A stretch of 40,532 bases of DNA from Saccharofermentans sp. (GCA_024403715.1 JAKSRJ010000022.1:1-40532), one strand, 5' to 3'. Positions 16,959-25,748 are shown, counted from the first letter of the stretch. The notes: generated by a model from the letters alone, not told the origin. Translations and numbers: made by a program.

Positions 16959-17174
16959 ATGGATAACAGATCAATTAATAGAATTAACGAACTTGCTAAG
17001 AAAGCCAAGACAGTCGGATTAACTCCAGAAGAGACAACTGAGCGACAGAAACTTCGCGACGCTTATAGAGCTTCATTCAGAGCTAGTTTTATAGGTCAGA
17101 TGGATAATATTGACATCAAAAAGGAAGACGGCAAGATTGTAAATCTTAAGGATATTAGAGAGAAGAATTCTTAA
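16959..17174 (+). CDS. YnzC/DUF896 family small protein
   Basis: The 71-residue protein matches the DUF896 (YnzC, UPF0291) family: INELAKKAKTVGLTPEE then RQKLRDAYRASFRASFIGQ followed by a MDNI segment, forming a two-helix hairpin. Members are small cytoplasmic proteins of Firmicutes with no settled biochemical role. ATG follows a GAGG site and lies 6 bases after the methyltransferase stop. The C-terminal tail after residue 50 is longer and more polar than the helical core. Confidence 0.85.
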   Translation: MDNRSINRINELAKKAKTVGLTPEETTERQKLRDAYRASFRASFIGQMDNIDIKKEDGKIVNLKDIREKNS

Positions 17175-17188
17175 AAAGGAATAATATT

Positions 17189-18061
17189 ATGGCTTTTGTA
17201 GGCATATTTTTAATGTGGCTATTAGTAATCTTAGTTGTACTTGGAATTACTACTTTTCTCTCTATTATATTTTTTGTCATAGCTTTCATTCTTAAAAGAA
17301 AGAAAAAGAATGCTAGATATGTATTTTTAGTTTTAGGCTGGGTGTTTATTGCCCCAGTTATTCTTGTAGTATCAGTTCTTATTTATGCTTTTGTTTCAGT
17401 TTCAATTGAAAATAATAGTAGTCTGACTTATAACGTAATGCATTCTCATTTTACTCGAGTTGAAACTATGCTTAGAGAAGGTGTAAATCCAGATTGCTCT
17501 TTATATGGTGATGATGAGGCCGAAGATGGTGAATACACTATTTTGGCGTGTCTTTGTGATTATGGATTTATTAATACAGCAGCGCTATCTGGCGAATATG
17601 GGCATATTGAGTCGGCTTATACTCAAGACCATAATGAACTAATGTTGATGGCTGAATTGCTTATTGATTATGGTGCAGATGTTAATCACGTTTACTACGA
17701 TAGTGAACATGATTATAGTTGGCATAGTGATTCTCCTTATGGATCCAGCGATCGATGTGGAAGAACTCCGTTTTTAAATGCAGTTGCACATAATGACCTC
17801 GAGTTAGCTCGTCTTCTTGTAGAAAATGGAGCTGACATCAATGCAGTGGATGCCTGCGGCTATAATGCCTATCACCTAATTGCTGATTATCAAGGTGGCC
17901 TTGAGCGAAGTGGCACCGAGATGCTTGAATACCTGGTTCAGATAGGCGTGGAATACGATGGATCTTTGACTAACCATGGCAGAGATTTGGAATTCCTAGT
18001 AATGAGAAATAATGAACTCGAATATTACAATCGCTTTTTTGAGATAATGAATCAGCAATAA
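17189..18061 (+). CDS. membrane-anchored ankyrin-repeat protein
   Basis: The 290-residue protein has two N-terminal hydrophobic helices (about 5-32 and 43-70), joined by a Lys/Arg-rich stretch RKKKKN, then a soluble ankyrin-repeat region. Repeat signatures are ELLIDYGADVNHV (about 152-164) and CGRTPFLNAVAHNDLELARL with LVENGADINAVDACGYNAYH after it; at least three repeats can be made out. Ankyrin repeats bind other proteins, and the target is unknown. With an even number of membrane helices both ends would be on the same side. AAAAAGGA precedes the ATG. It is the last gene of the run that begins with the DeoR regulator; no clear terminator follows. Confidence 0.8.
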   Translation: MAFVGIFLMWLLVILVVLGITTFLSIIFFVIAFILKRKKKNARYVFLVLGWVFIAPVILVVSVLIYAFVSVSIENNSSLTYNVMHSHFTRVETMLREGVNPDCSLYGDDEAEDGEYTILACLCDYGFINTAALSGEYGHIESAYTQDHNELMLMAELLIDYGADVNHVYYDSEHDYSWHSDSPYGSSDRCGRTPFLNAVAHNDLELARLLVENGADINAVDACGYNAYHLIADYQGGLERSGTEMLEYLVQIGVEYDGSLTNHGRDLEFLVMRNNELEYYNRFFEIMNQQ

Positions 18062-18122
18062 ATTTACTCTTAAAGAACGTGTGTTTAAGTAGACAGTAGT
18101 TGAAGTATTTACAATTAGTTTG

Positions 18123-18152
18123 TTGCGTTAGCTTTTTTGTAGATGGTATTAT
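18123..18152 (+). promoter_or_regulatory. promoter for the RmlD-like gene
   Basis: TTGCGT (18123-18128), 18-bp spacer ending in TGG, TATTAT (18147-18152). An AAAAAGGA ribosome binding site precedes the ATG at 18203. Confidence 0.6.
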
Positions 18153-18202
18153 TAATTCCACTGGCGAATTAAGTTCGTACTTCTCAAAAAGGATTCATTA
18201 TT

Positions 18203-19039
18203 ATGAAAAACTCGATTTGGATTACTGGCGCTTCTGGTCGTATCGGTAAGGAACTTGTTAAGCGATTAAAGGCTAATACTGAAAATCGTGTGGTAGCAAC
18301 TGATAAGGATGTTGATATCACTGATTCTAAGGCAGTAATGTCTGCTGCAGAGATATATAGACCTGATGTTATTATTAACTGCTCAAGTATCTCTGACGTT
18401 AAGTTCTGCGAAGAGAATATGATTGAGGCTTTTAAGGTTAATGCACTGGGTGCACGTAATCTTGCTAATGCAGCTCGTAAAGTAAATGCTAAGATTGTTC
18501 AGCTTTCTACCGATGATGTCTTTGCATCTAATGGTGATATAAGACTTACTGAGTTTGATACACCTAATCCAGTTTCCGTTTATGGTAAGTCAAAGCTTGC
18601 TGGTGAAAACTATGTAAAAGAACTTAATCCTAAGCACTTAATAATTAGATCTTCATGGGTTTATGGTTTTGGTACAAGCCACTTTCTCTCATATATACGT
18701 GAAAAAGTTGCTGCCAATGAGAGTTTTACAGTTCCAGAGTATTTAATTTCTACTCCTACATGTGCAGACACTCTTGCTGATTTTATCTGTACGATTATAG
18801 AGAAGTCCGAGTATGGTATTTTCCATGCTTCTAGTGAAGGTTCGTGTACAAGACTGGAGTTTGCTAGAAGCGTTCTTGAAGGCTTAGGGGCAGATCCTAA
18901 TCTAGCAGTACCAGAGAAGTCTGAAGATGGCACAGTAAGTTCCACTCTCCTTGAAAATCTTATGCTTAAGATGACAGGCCTTTATGAGATGCCAGCTTGG
19001 AAAGAAGACCTTGATAAATATCTTAAAAACAATAAGTGA
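18203..19039 (+). CDS. RmlD-like sugar-nucleotide reductase
   Basis: The 278-residue protein is an extended short-chain dehydrogenase of the RmlD (dTDP-4-dehydrorhamnose reductase) family. The NAD(P)-binding motif is WITGASGRIGKELV (4-17). The catalytic Tyr and Lys lie in VSVYGKSKLAGE (Tyr near 128), preceded by QLSTDDVFASNGD. RSSWVYGFG matches the family's substrate-side block. It is shorter than rhamnose-pathway RmlD and no rmlA, rmlB or rmlC lies nearby, so the true substrate may be another sugar nucleotide. The symporter gene starts 16 bases downstream, followed by a membrane glycosyltransferase-like gene. Confidence 0.8.
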   Translation: MKNSIWITGASGRIGKELVKRLKANTENRVVATDKDVDITDSKAVMSAAEIYRPDVIINCSSISDVKFCEENMIEAFKVNALGARNLANAARKVNAKIVQLSTDDVFASNGDIRLTEFDTPNPVSVYGKSKLAGENYVKELNPKHLIIRSSWVYGFGTSHFLSYIREKVAANESFTVPEYLISTPTCADTLADFICTIIEKSEYGIFHASSEGSCTRLEFARSVLEGLGADPNLAVPEKSEDGTVSSTLLENLMLKMTGLYEMPAWKEDLDKYLKNNK

Positions 19040-19055
19040 TTAAGGTAGGTAAGAA

Positions 19056-20327
19056 ATGAGTAATACACAGAATAAAAAGAAAAAACTTGGTCTTACAACC
19101 AAGATCTTTATTGGACTTATTGCAGGACTTATAGTTGGTATTCTATTTAACCTCGCTATTCCGCATTCATATGTAAGAGACACTATCTTTATAGATGGTA
19201 TCTTCTATGTCGTTGGTACTGGCTTTATCAGACTTATGAAGATGCTTGTTGTACCACTCGTATTTTGTTCTCTCGTATGTGGTGCATCTCAGATTGGTGA
19301 TACAAGTACTCTTGGTAAAGTAGGTGGAAAGACTATTATATTTTACCTTTTTACAACAGCATTGGCTGTATCAGTTGCAATTGGTGTGGCAACTCTTGTA
19401 AAGCCTGGTATCGGACTTGATATGTCATCGATTGATGTAAGTGGAGAAGTAGTTACTACTGAGACTTCTGCAGCTGAGACACTTCTTAATATAATTCCTG
19501 ATAACCCTATTGCATCGCTTGCTAATGGTACGATGCTCCAGATTATCTTTTTTGCACTTATTGCTGGAATTGTTTTAGCTAAGATGGGTGAGAAGGCAGA
19601 GTTTTTATCTAACATAATGACACAGTGCAATGACTTCATGATGGAGCTTACGACACTCGTTATGTCCTTTGCTCCAATCGGAGTTTTCTTCATGATTGCT
19701 AGAACATTTGCAAACTTAGGATTTGACGCATTCTTACCACTTATCAAGTATATGGGAAGCGTTGTTACTGCTTTGGGCGTTCAGTGCTTTGGCGTATACC
19801 TCTTGCTCTTGTTCTTGTTTACAAGACTTAATCCATTTAAATTTATCAAGAAGTTCTTTCCTGTTATGGCATTCGCGTTCTCTACCTCAACATCAAATGC
19901 AACTATTCCTATGAATATTGATACCCTCGAGGAGAAGGTCGGTGTATCACGTAAGATCTCATCTTTCACAATTCCTCTTGGCGCGACTATCAACATGGAT
20001 GGTACTTCTATCATGCAGGGTGTAGCGGTAGTATTCGCAGCTCAGGCTTATGGAATTGATCTTGGTGTAACAGGTTACTTAACAGTTATTGCTACAGCTA
20101 CTCTTGCTTCAATCGGTACTGCTGGTATCCCATCTGTTGGTCTCGTAACACTCTCGATGGTATTTGCAGCCGTAGGTATTCCTGTAGAAGCTATCGCGCT
20201 TATCATGGGTATCGACCGAATCCTCGATATGCTTAGAACGGCAGTTAATATCACTGGTGACGCTGTATGTACAACAATCGTTGCGCATCAGAATAAGGAA
20301 TTAAACAGAGAGACTTTTAATGCGTAA
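19056..20327 (+). CDS. glutamate/aspartate:cation symporter (DAACS family)
   Basis: The 423-residue protein belongs to the dicarboxylate/amino acid:cation symporter family. The STSTSNATIPMN serine-rich hairpin, GATINMDGTSIMQG and the last substrate helix DRILDMLRTAVNITGD are present. Aligned to GltPh, the substrate residues correspond to Asp391 (D394), Arg394 (R397), Thr395 (T398) and Asn398 (N401), with Asp387 and Asp402 at the ion positions. Retention of the Arg favours acidic amino acids over neutral ones or C4-dicarboxylates (inference from the known structure). AGGTAGG precedes the ATG. Its stop overlaps the next gene's start by 8 bases, showing translational coupling. Confidence 0.9.
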   Translation: MSNTQNKKKKLGLTTKIFIGLIAGLIVGILFNLAIPHSYVRDTIFIDGIFYVVGTGFIRLMKMLVVPLVFCSLVCGASQIGDTSTLGKVGGKTIIFYLFTTALAVSVAIGVATLVKPGIGLDMSSIDVSGEVVTTETSAAETLLNIIPDNPIASLANGTMLQIIFFALIAGIVLAKMGEKAEFLSNIMTQCNDFMMELTTLVMSFAPIGVFFMIARTFANLGFDAFLPLIKYMGSVVTALGVQCFGVYLLLLFLFTRLNPFKFIKKFFPVMAFAFSTSTSNATIPMNIDTLEEKVGVSRKISSFTIPLGATINMDGTSIMQGVAVVFAAQAYGIDLGVTGYLTVIATATLASIGTAGIPSVGLVTLSMVFAAVGIPVEAIALIMGIDRILDMLRTAVNITGDAVCTTIVAHQNKELNRETFNA

Positions 20328-21741
20328 TAAAATTAAATTATCATTTAATGGTTATTATATTAAAAAACTTAAAGAATCATATGTAGCTATTATTATTTGT
20401 GCTTTTTTTAGTATAGTCATTACTTTGATTTCATATCCTGGCTTTTTTTACACTGATTCAGAGCAAAGAATACAATTAGCTCTCCAGCTATGGGATAGCA
20501 TAAAAGCAATAATCAATGGTAATCCTATTGAATCTTCATCTTGGCTAACAGTAACGCCTCAATACTTTATAATGCTTAGTTTAAAATTAACTGGTAGTGT
20601 TGGACTATATACTTTTTTACAAGCGTTTTTGGCGTATTTTTCAGCCTATCTTCTTTTAAAAAAAGCTAATCTTCTACATCATGTATGGTTAACTATAGTG
20701 CTGTTTTGCTGTCCATTCTTCTTTTGTAACGGAGTATTTTATGAAGCTGGTGTTGGTTGTTTAATAGGTATTATATTTTTGTACTTATATATATGTAGTT
20801 TTAATAAACTTCAAACAAAATTTGATTATTTTGTTTGGATTATTAATATGCTCTTTTGGTCTTTTGTAGTTTTTGGATTTAGAGCAAATGCCCTTACTAT
20901 ACTGCCAGTGGTTATACTCTTGATAATTCTGAACATAAAGAATATTTGGAAATATATAGGTATAGGATTAGTCTTTCTAGGTTTAATGGCTACAGTTTTA
21001 CTTCCTAAAGCTCTGCATATTGACACTGCAGGTAGTGGTTCTGCAGGCTTGGTTTGGGAAACTATCCTTACTATTCAGAATATTCCTGCTGATAGAGCGG
21101 TTGGATACTATTTATATTTAGATGATATTGGTGGTGAAGGTTCTACTGCGTATGCAATTACTAATGTTGATAACAGATATGTCAATTCATTATTAATATC
21201 AAGGTTTGGTTTGGATGTATTATCAAAACCCGGTGTTTCAAAAATTGCTGTAACTAAGTATCTAGATTTATTGAGGCTTGAACCTTCTGCATGGATTCAA
21301 ACTAGGATGTATATGCTTAAATCAACATTAGGAATAAATGAACCATTGGTGAATATAGCATGGATATATGATCAAGGTGGAAGAATGGCTAGATATGGGT
21401 TTAACGACAGTGGTGCAAGAGTTTTGTTTTATTGGTCCTATATAAAATCTGTCGAGTGGTTTAATGTCTGTCTAAGACCTTATGTATTATATCTTGTTGG
21501 ACTTGTATTAGGCGCTCTAGCATTAATGCTTAAGAAACTAAAAAAGATTGACTTAAACTTAGTTGATGAACGTTGGTTATATATTTTAGCAGTATTCTAT
21601 TATGGTGCTTTTTGTGTTAATACACAGTCGTTTGAGCTTAGGTATTTTTATCCAGCATTCATATTGTTACTTATAGCAGAAATGTCTGCTGTAACGAAAA
21701 TAATTTATACATTAATAAAGAAAGCCTCAAAATCAATTTGA
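20320..21741 (+). CDS. AT-rich polytopic membrane protein, possibly GT-C-like
   Basis: The 473-residue protein has about ten hydrophobic helices. The first extracytoplasmic loop contains YPGFFYTDSEQRIQLALQLW with Asp46 and Glu48, which recalls the acidic loop of GT-C glycosyltransferases, but no family can be named with certainty. Codon use differs from most neighbours (many AAA, ATA and TTA codons; visibly lower GC), suggesting low expression or acquisition from elsewhere. The ATG overlaps the symporter stop by 8 bases, so it is coupled to it. The stop codon lies inside a long bidirectional terminator. A link to the RmlD-like reductase two genes upstream, in surface glycan assembly, is plausible but not shown. 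Confidence 0.65.
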   Translation: MRNKIKLSFNGYYIKKLKESYVAIIICAFFSIVITLISYPGFFYTDSEQRIQLALQLWDSIKAIINGNPIESSSWLTVTPQYFIMLSLKLTGSVGLYTFLQAFLAYFSAYLLLKKANLLHHVWLTIVLFCCPFFFCNGVFYEAGVGCLIGIIFLYLYICSFNKLQTKFDYFVWIINMLFWSFVVFGFRANALTILPVVILLIILNIKNIWKYIGIGLVFLGLMATVLLPKALHIDTAGSGSAGLVWETILTIQNIPADRAVGYYLYLDDIGGEGSTAYAITNVDNRYVNSLLISRFGLDVLSKPGVSKIAVTKYLDLLRLEPSAWIQTRMYMLKSTLGINEPLVNIAWIYDQGGRMARYGFNDSGARVLFYWSYIKSVEWFNVCLRPYVLYLVGLVLGALALMLKKLKKIDLNLVDERWLYILAVFYYGAFCVNTQSFELRYFYPAFILLLIAEMSAVTKIIYTLIKKASKSI

Positions 21742-21753
21742 TTTTGAGGCTTT
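21721..21753. terminator. bidirectional terminator between convergent genes
   Basis: A perfect 15-bp stem (21721-21735 with 21739-21753) and a 3-base loop, overlapping the stop codon of the upstream gene. It lies between convergent genes and can serve both strands, though the flanking T-tracts are short. Confidence 0.85.
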
Positions 21754-21774
21754 CTTTGCATGTTTTATTATGAA

Positions 21775-22350
21775 TTAGTTCTTTTTAAAGATGTTAATAA
21801 TCTTAACGATTGTTGGGCTAAGAACAACGTTGATTGCAAGCTCTACTAAGAAGTTCAAGCCAACAAGGCCTACGAACATGAACTTAACTACATCCATACC
21901 AGCGGCCCACTCCGTGATTGTCTCGAAGAAGAATACACGGCAAGCGATAAGGAATATGCCTGTGTTAACTATTGGGCAAGCAATTGCTGCAACAACTACC
22001 GCAACGTATCTGTTGAACTTGGAAAGTAAACCGTAAACGATACCTGCAACTAATCCTGCGAGCATTCCCTTAGCAAGTACTGTAATAACAGTTCCGATTG
22101 CATTAACTGAAAGGAATGCAGCTGCGTCGCCACTGATAAGAACTACCACACCAAATACAAAACCAAGCCAAGTGCTGATAGCTTTACCGCACATAGCAGC
22201 GCCGATTACGATTGGAAGTAGTACCAATGAGATGGAGAATGGTCCTAAGTGAATAAAGGAACCGAGGTACTGCAATACGATTACAATTGCAGTAAGGATG
22301 GCACCTAAGGCAATAGTCTTAGTGTCAAATGTCTTTTTTTCTGTTGTCAT
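21775..22350 (-). CDS. ECF transporter S component, probably for pantothenate
   Basis: The 191-residue integral membrane protein has about six helices and the S-component pattern: TIALGAILTAIVIVLQYLG at the N-terminus, then LGPFSISLVLLPIVIGAAM and a GFVFGVVVLISGD segment. S components bind one vitamin and work with a shared EcfA/EcfT module encoded elsewhere. The adjacent upstream gene on the same strand is coaX (pantothenate kinase), so pantothenate is the likely ligand (context inference; PanT-like). GGAGG precedes the ATG. A possible separate promoter with perfect TTGACA lies in the 107-base gap after coaX. Confidence 0.8.
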   Translation of the reverse strand: MTTEKKTFDTKTIALGAILTAIVIVLQYLGSFIHLGPFSISLVLLPIVIGAAMCGKAISTWLGFVFGVVVLISGDAAAFLSVNAIGTVITVLAKGMLAGLVAGIVYGLLSKFNRYVAVVVAAIACPIVNTGIFLIACRVFFFETITEWAAGMDVVKFMFVGLVGLNFLVELAINVVLSPTIVKIINIFKKN

Positions 22351-22427
22351 TTTTTCCTCCTTGCTGTCGCCCTCTTATCTGAGGTGCAACGCTAAAAAAT
22401 TATATTAAAACTCCAAGACGTAGAGTA

Positions 22428-22454
22428 TTAATACCACAACTATATAATTGTCAA
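22428..22454 (-). promoter_or_regulatory. possible promoter between coaX and the ECF S gene
   Basis: A perfect TTGACA (22454-22449) is followed after 15 bp by TATTAA (22433-22428). The short spacer makes it doubtful. Confidence 0.35.
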
Positions 22455-22457
22455 AAC

Positions 22458-23222
22458 TCAAGAGTTCTTCTTGTAGATGATATTTAATCCAAGAAGCACT
22501 AATTGCTCGTTAAGTGTAATTTCCTTACGACAGTATTTTACGATAGTGGAAGCAAGTCCTCCAGTAGCATAAACTGGAATTTCTTTGCCATATTCTTCGT
22601 AAATTTTGTCTATCATGCCATCTATCATGCTGGCATTGCCGTAGATTACACCAGACTTCATGCAGTCGACAGTGTTCTTAGCAATTACACGGCCTGGGTT
22701 CTCGAGGTTAACTTGAGGAAGCTGAGCTGTGCCCACAGAAAGAGCATTAAGTCCAATCATTACGCCAGGAATAATAGATACACCCTCAAAAGCGCCCTGA
22801 TCACTAACCAAAATCATCTTTGTAGCTGTACCCATATCAACGATGAGGGCAGGACTTCCATAGATGTTATGTGTAGCAACGCAGGAACAGATGATGTCAG
22901 CGCCAACAGAAGAAGGTACATCGCAGTGTAGATTGATACCTGTCTTAACACCAGGACCTACAACGATAACATTAACGTCAACCAAGAAGTTAATTGCCTT
23001 CTTCATGATTGACGTGATAGGAGGAACAACAGATGAGATAACTACACCGGTAATTCTATCCTTGTCTATGTTATGGACTGTCATGATGTTTATGAGCTTG
23101 CTGGCATACTCGTCTTCTGTACAAACGGTATCTGTGGAAATTCTCGCTGTAAATACGAGATCATCTCCTTCAAATCCTCCAAAGACAATGTGAGTATTAC
23201 CAATATCAATTGCTAAAACCAT
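22458..23222 (-). CDS. coaX: type III pantothenate kinase
   Basis: CoaX phosphorylates pantothenate, the first step to coenzyme A, and is not feedback-inhibited by CoA. The 254-residue length is standard. Motifs are the N-terminal phosphate loop AIDIGNTHIVFGGF (4-17), the GADIICSC region, the metal-site VDMGTATKM (about 128-136), PGVMIGLNALSVGTAQLP and the C-terminal ATGGLAST. It begins 140 bases from the divergent MATE gene, with AGAGG before ATG. The neighbouring ECF S component downstream makes a compact uptake-and-trap pair. Confidence 0.95.
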   Translation of the reverse strand: MVLAIDIGNTHIVFGGFEGDDLVFTARISTDTVCTEDEYASKLINIMTVHNIDKDRITGVVISSVVPPITSIMKKAINFLVDVNVIVVGPGVKTGINLHCDVPSSVGADIICSCVATHNIYGSPALIVDMGTATKMILVSDQGAFEGVSIIPGVMIGLNALSVGTAQLPQVNLENPGRVIAKNTVDCMKSGVIYGNASMIDGMIDKIYEEYGKEIPVYATGGLASTIVKYCRKEITLNEQLVLLGLNIIYKKNS

Positions 23223-23262
23223 AAGTACCTCTTAAGTCAGATTAACTAAAATATGCGTTACA

Positions 23263-23271
23263 AGAATACCA
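23263..23271 (-). promoter_or_regulatory. extended -10 for coaX
   Basis: Minus-strand TGG at 23271-23269 followed by TATTCT at 23268-23263, about 40 bases before the ATG. Confidence 0.5.
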
Positions 23272-23324
23272 TAAATCCACAATAAAACGACTAATTTTTA
23301 ACATACAACACTCTTTATAAAGCT

Positions 23325-23330
23325 TATAAT
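23325..23330 (+). promoter_or_regulatory. -10 box for the second MATE gene
   Basis: A perfect TATAAT 32 bases before the ATG at 23363; the -35 is weak. The leader contains AAGG as ribosome binding site. Confidence 0.5.
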
Positions 23331-23362
23331 AGCCGGACAATAAATAGGGTAAGGTTAAATAA

Positions 23363-24745
23363 ATGGCAGGAAAGACAATGACCCGTAACCTAACAGAAGG
23401 GTCACCACTAAAGCTCATAATTACATTTGCGATACCGATGATTCTCGGTAATCTATTTCAGCAGCTTTATAATTTTGTAGATACCATGATTGTAGGCCAT
23501 TTTCTTGGCGTAGAGGCCTTAGCAGGTGTTGGTGCAACAGGTAGTATCAGCTTCCTTATCATTGGTTTTTGTATGGGTATGTGTGCTGGTTTTGCAATCC
23601 CGGTAGCGCAGGCTTTTGGCGCTAAGGATTATAAAACTTTGCGTAAGTATGTAGCTAACGCGCTTTATATGTCACTCGCATTTTCTTTTGGAATTGCTAT
23701 CGTCGTATCTTTACTATGCCGTAATATTCTAGAGTGGATGCAGACCCCTGAAGACTGTATTGAGTATTCATACGTATATATTCTTACTTTGTTTATCGCG
23801 ATTCCTATCACATTCTTATATAACATCTTAGCTGGTATTATACGTGCTGTTGGTGATTCTAAGACTCCACTGATTTTCCTTGTCATCTCGACAATTATTA
23901 ATGTAATTCTCGATTACCTATTTATCTCCACCTTTAGTATGGGTGTATTCGGTGCGGCTTTGGCGACTGTTATCTCACAGCTAATCTCTGGAATAATGTG
24001 CTTTGTAGTAATCGTTAAGAAGTTTGAAGTTTTACATGTATCAGGGGAGGAGTGGCGCTATGATTCCCGTTATGTCAGCAGACTATGCGCTATGGGTCTA
24101 CCAATGGGACTTCAGTACTCTATTACAGGTATCGGTTCTGTAATTCTTCAAAGTAGCGTTAATATGCTCGGATCACTCTCAGTTGCTGCAGTTACATCAG
24201 CAAGTAAGGTTAATCTCTTGTTCTTGTGTGTACTTGATGCTCTTGGTGCGTCTATGGCTACATATGGAGGCCAAAATTTAGGTGCTGGTAAGATAGATCG
24301 TATTCGCCAGGGTACACGTGCTGCTTGTATTGTGGGTATTGCATACAGCATGTTCGCACTAGTTGCAGTCATCTTTGTTCGTGTGCCATTGATTAAGATG
24401 TTTACTGACACACCAATACCTGAGATGGTTGATATGTCTGCGCTTCATGTCCTCGTTACGACGGGCTGTCTCACACTACTCGTATTTGTAAATGTCCTTA
24501 GATTTTTGATTCAGGGTGTAGGTTATTCGAATTTTGCTATCATTGCTGGTATCCTCGAGATGATTGCGCGTACTGTAGCAGGTCTCGTTTTCATCCCTCT
24601 ATTCGGATTTGTTGGTGCATGTGTAGCTTCACCTTTCGCATGGCTTTTGGCGGATTGCTTCCTAGTACCAGCGTATCTCACGATAATGAAAAAGTTAGAG
24701 GAGAAGGACGTATTAGCTAACTCGGCTTTAAAAGCAGAGGATTAA
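23363..24745 (+). CDS. MATE family exporter (second copy)
   Basis: The 460-residue protein has twelve helices and clear MATE signatures: LTEGSPLKLIITFAIPMILG, NLFQQLYNFVDTMIVGHFLG, and IIRAVGDSKTPLIFL. It is a cation-coupled exporter of unknown substrate. It differs from the first MATE protein in this window throughout, so it is not a recent duplicate. Its stop TAA (24743-24745) shares bases with the stop of the convergent AEC transporter (TTAA read on both strands), leaving no room for a terminator between them. Confidence 0.9.
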   Translation: MAGKTMTRNLTEGSPLKLIITFAIPMILGNLFQQLYNFVDTMIVGHFLGVEALAGVGATGSISFLIIGFCMGMCAGFAIPVAQAFGAKDYKTLRKYVANALYMSLAFSFGIAIVVSLLCRNILEWMQTPEDCIEYSYVYILTLFIAIPITFLYNILAGIIRAVGDSKTPLIFLVISTIINVILDYLFISTFSMGVFGAALATVISQLISGIMCFVVIVKKFEVLHVSGEEWRYDSRYVSRLCAMGLPMGLQYSITGIGSVILQSSVNMLGSLSVAAVTSASKVNLLFLCVLDALGASMATYGGQNLGAGKIDRIRQGTRAACIVGIAYSMFALVAVIFVRVPLIKMFTDTPIPEMVDMSALHVLVTTGCLTLLVFVNVLRFLIQGVGYSNFAIIAGILEMIARTVAGLVFIPLFGFVGACVASPFAWLLADCFLVPAYLTIMKKLEEKDVLANSALKAED

Positions 24746-25671
24746 CGATAGAAAATAAGCATCATAACAGGCATAGTTACGATACTAAGCAGCGTTCCAA
24801 GTAATACGAGGTTCGCTGCTTTTTTCTGTCCCTGGCCAATTAATTCAGCGTAGTTTAATACCATGCTGGCAACAGGGGCAGCTGTTAGTATAAAAATAGC
24901 TTCCTTAAATTCAAATGACATAGGGAGTGCCAACAAAACTAAGAATGAGATCGTTGGCATCAAAATCTGCTTTATACCGATAGTAAGATATACGTGCTTA
25001 TCAATAAATAAGGACTTAAACTTCATGGTGCCAAGCCTTGAGCCCATAACAATCATGCATAGCGGAGCTGACATCTTACCTAAGAGAGTAATCATAGTAT
25101 CAAGCTCAGTTGGAAGCTTAAAGCCAGTAAGATAAATAGGTATAGCTACGATAAGTGCGAGTGTACCAGGATTTAAGAACGCGTTTTTAACTCGCATATA
25201 CTTTTTATCGTTTGAGATGATATAGATAGTCATAGTCCATCCCACGAGGTTCATCGCGATACAGTAAACCGTAGATAAGAATACGGCTTCAGGGTAGTCT
25301 GGCATAATAGCTTCGAGTAAAGGCACTGCCATAAATCCTGTGTTCCCCATAGCGGTAGCAACATTATGAACTCGGTAGTTTACGTCATCAATGTGCTTTC
25401 TATAAATAAAGCGAAAGAGTATTTGTAGACCACCTTGAACTATGAATGCAAAGATAAGACAGATTAATGCGTCAAATAATGTCTGCTTGGTACATTCGAC
25501 TCTGCTTATAGAATAAATAGTAAGGCAAGGGGAACTAACATAAAGTAATAATTTAGCGAATGCAGAGATGGCATCCTCCTTGATGAGTTTGCCCTTCATC
25601 ATGAGGAATCCTATGGATGCATAGCCAAGCATCATCGCTACGGCACTTAATGTTATTAAAAAGTTCATCAT
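24742..25671 (-). CDS. AEC (auxin efflux carrier-like) family transporter
   Basis: The 309-residue membrane protein has ten hydrophobic helices in two repeats, as in the AEC family of bacterial permeases (malate, malonate or unknown solutes). Recognisable blocks are MLGYASIGFLMMKGKLIKED near the start, YVSSPCLTIYS, and NTGFMAVPLLEAIMPDYPEA in the middle. I chose ATG at 25671. An in-frame GTG at 25680 lies only 1 base after a possible extended -10 (TGCTATCCT, 25690-25682) and would be upstream of the transcription start. Neither has an evident ribosome binding site, so the message may be nearly leaderless. The 3' end overlaps the MATE gene by 4 bases. Confidence 0.8.
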   Translation of the reverse strand: MMNFLITLSAVAMMLGYASIGFLMMKGKLIKEDAISAFAKLLLYVSSPCLTIYSISRVECTKQTLFDALICLIFAFIVQGGLQILFRFIYRKHIDDVNYRVHNVATAMGNTGFMAVPLLEAIMPDYPEAVFLSTVYCIAMNLVGWTMTIYIISNDKKYMRVKNAFLNPGTLALIVAIPIYLTGFKLPTELDTMITLLGKMSAPLCMIVMGSRLGTMKFKSLFIDKHVYLTIGIKQILMPTISFLVLLALPMSFEFKEAIFILTAAPVASMVLNYAELIGQGQKKAANLVLLGTLLSIVTMPVMMLIFYR

Positions 25672-25711
25672 ATCGCGCACTAGGATAGCACCAAATCATT
25701 CGTGTGTATAT

Positions 25712-25717
25712 TATAAT
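25712..25717 (+). promoter_or_regulatory. -10 box for the hydrolase operon
   Basis: A perfect TATAAT 31 bases before the chosen ATG at 25749. It also shows that an in-frame GTG at 25704 cannot be the start, since it precedes the transcription start. Confidence 0.55.
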
Positions 25718-25748
25718 CTACGTGGAAATTATCATAATGGAGTTGATT

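Noticed and set aside
18064..18090. Terminator after the ankyrin gene
   Set aside because: CTTAAA/TTTAAG is a weak 6-bp AT stem without a T-tract.
4794..24745. Two MATE genes as a recent duplication
   Set aside because: Similarity is limited to family motifs; the rest of the proteins differs and flanking genes are unrelated.
25704..25748. Upstream starts (GTG 25704, ATG 25737) for the membrane-anchored hydrolase
   Set aside because: GTG 25704 lies before the -10 box at 25712-25717; ATG 25737 overlaps the TGGAG site that serves ATG 25749.
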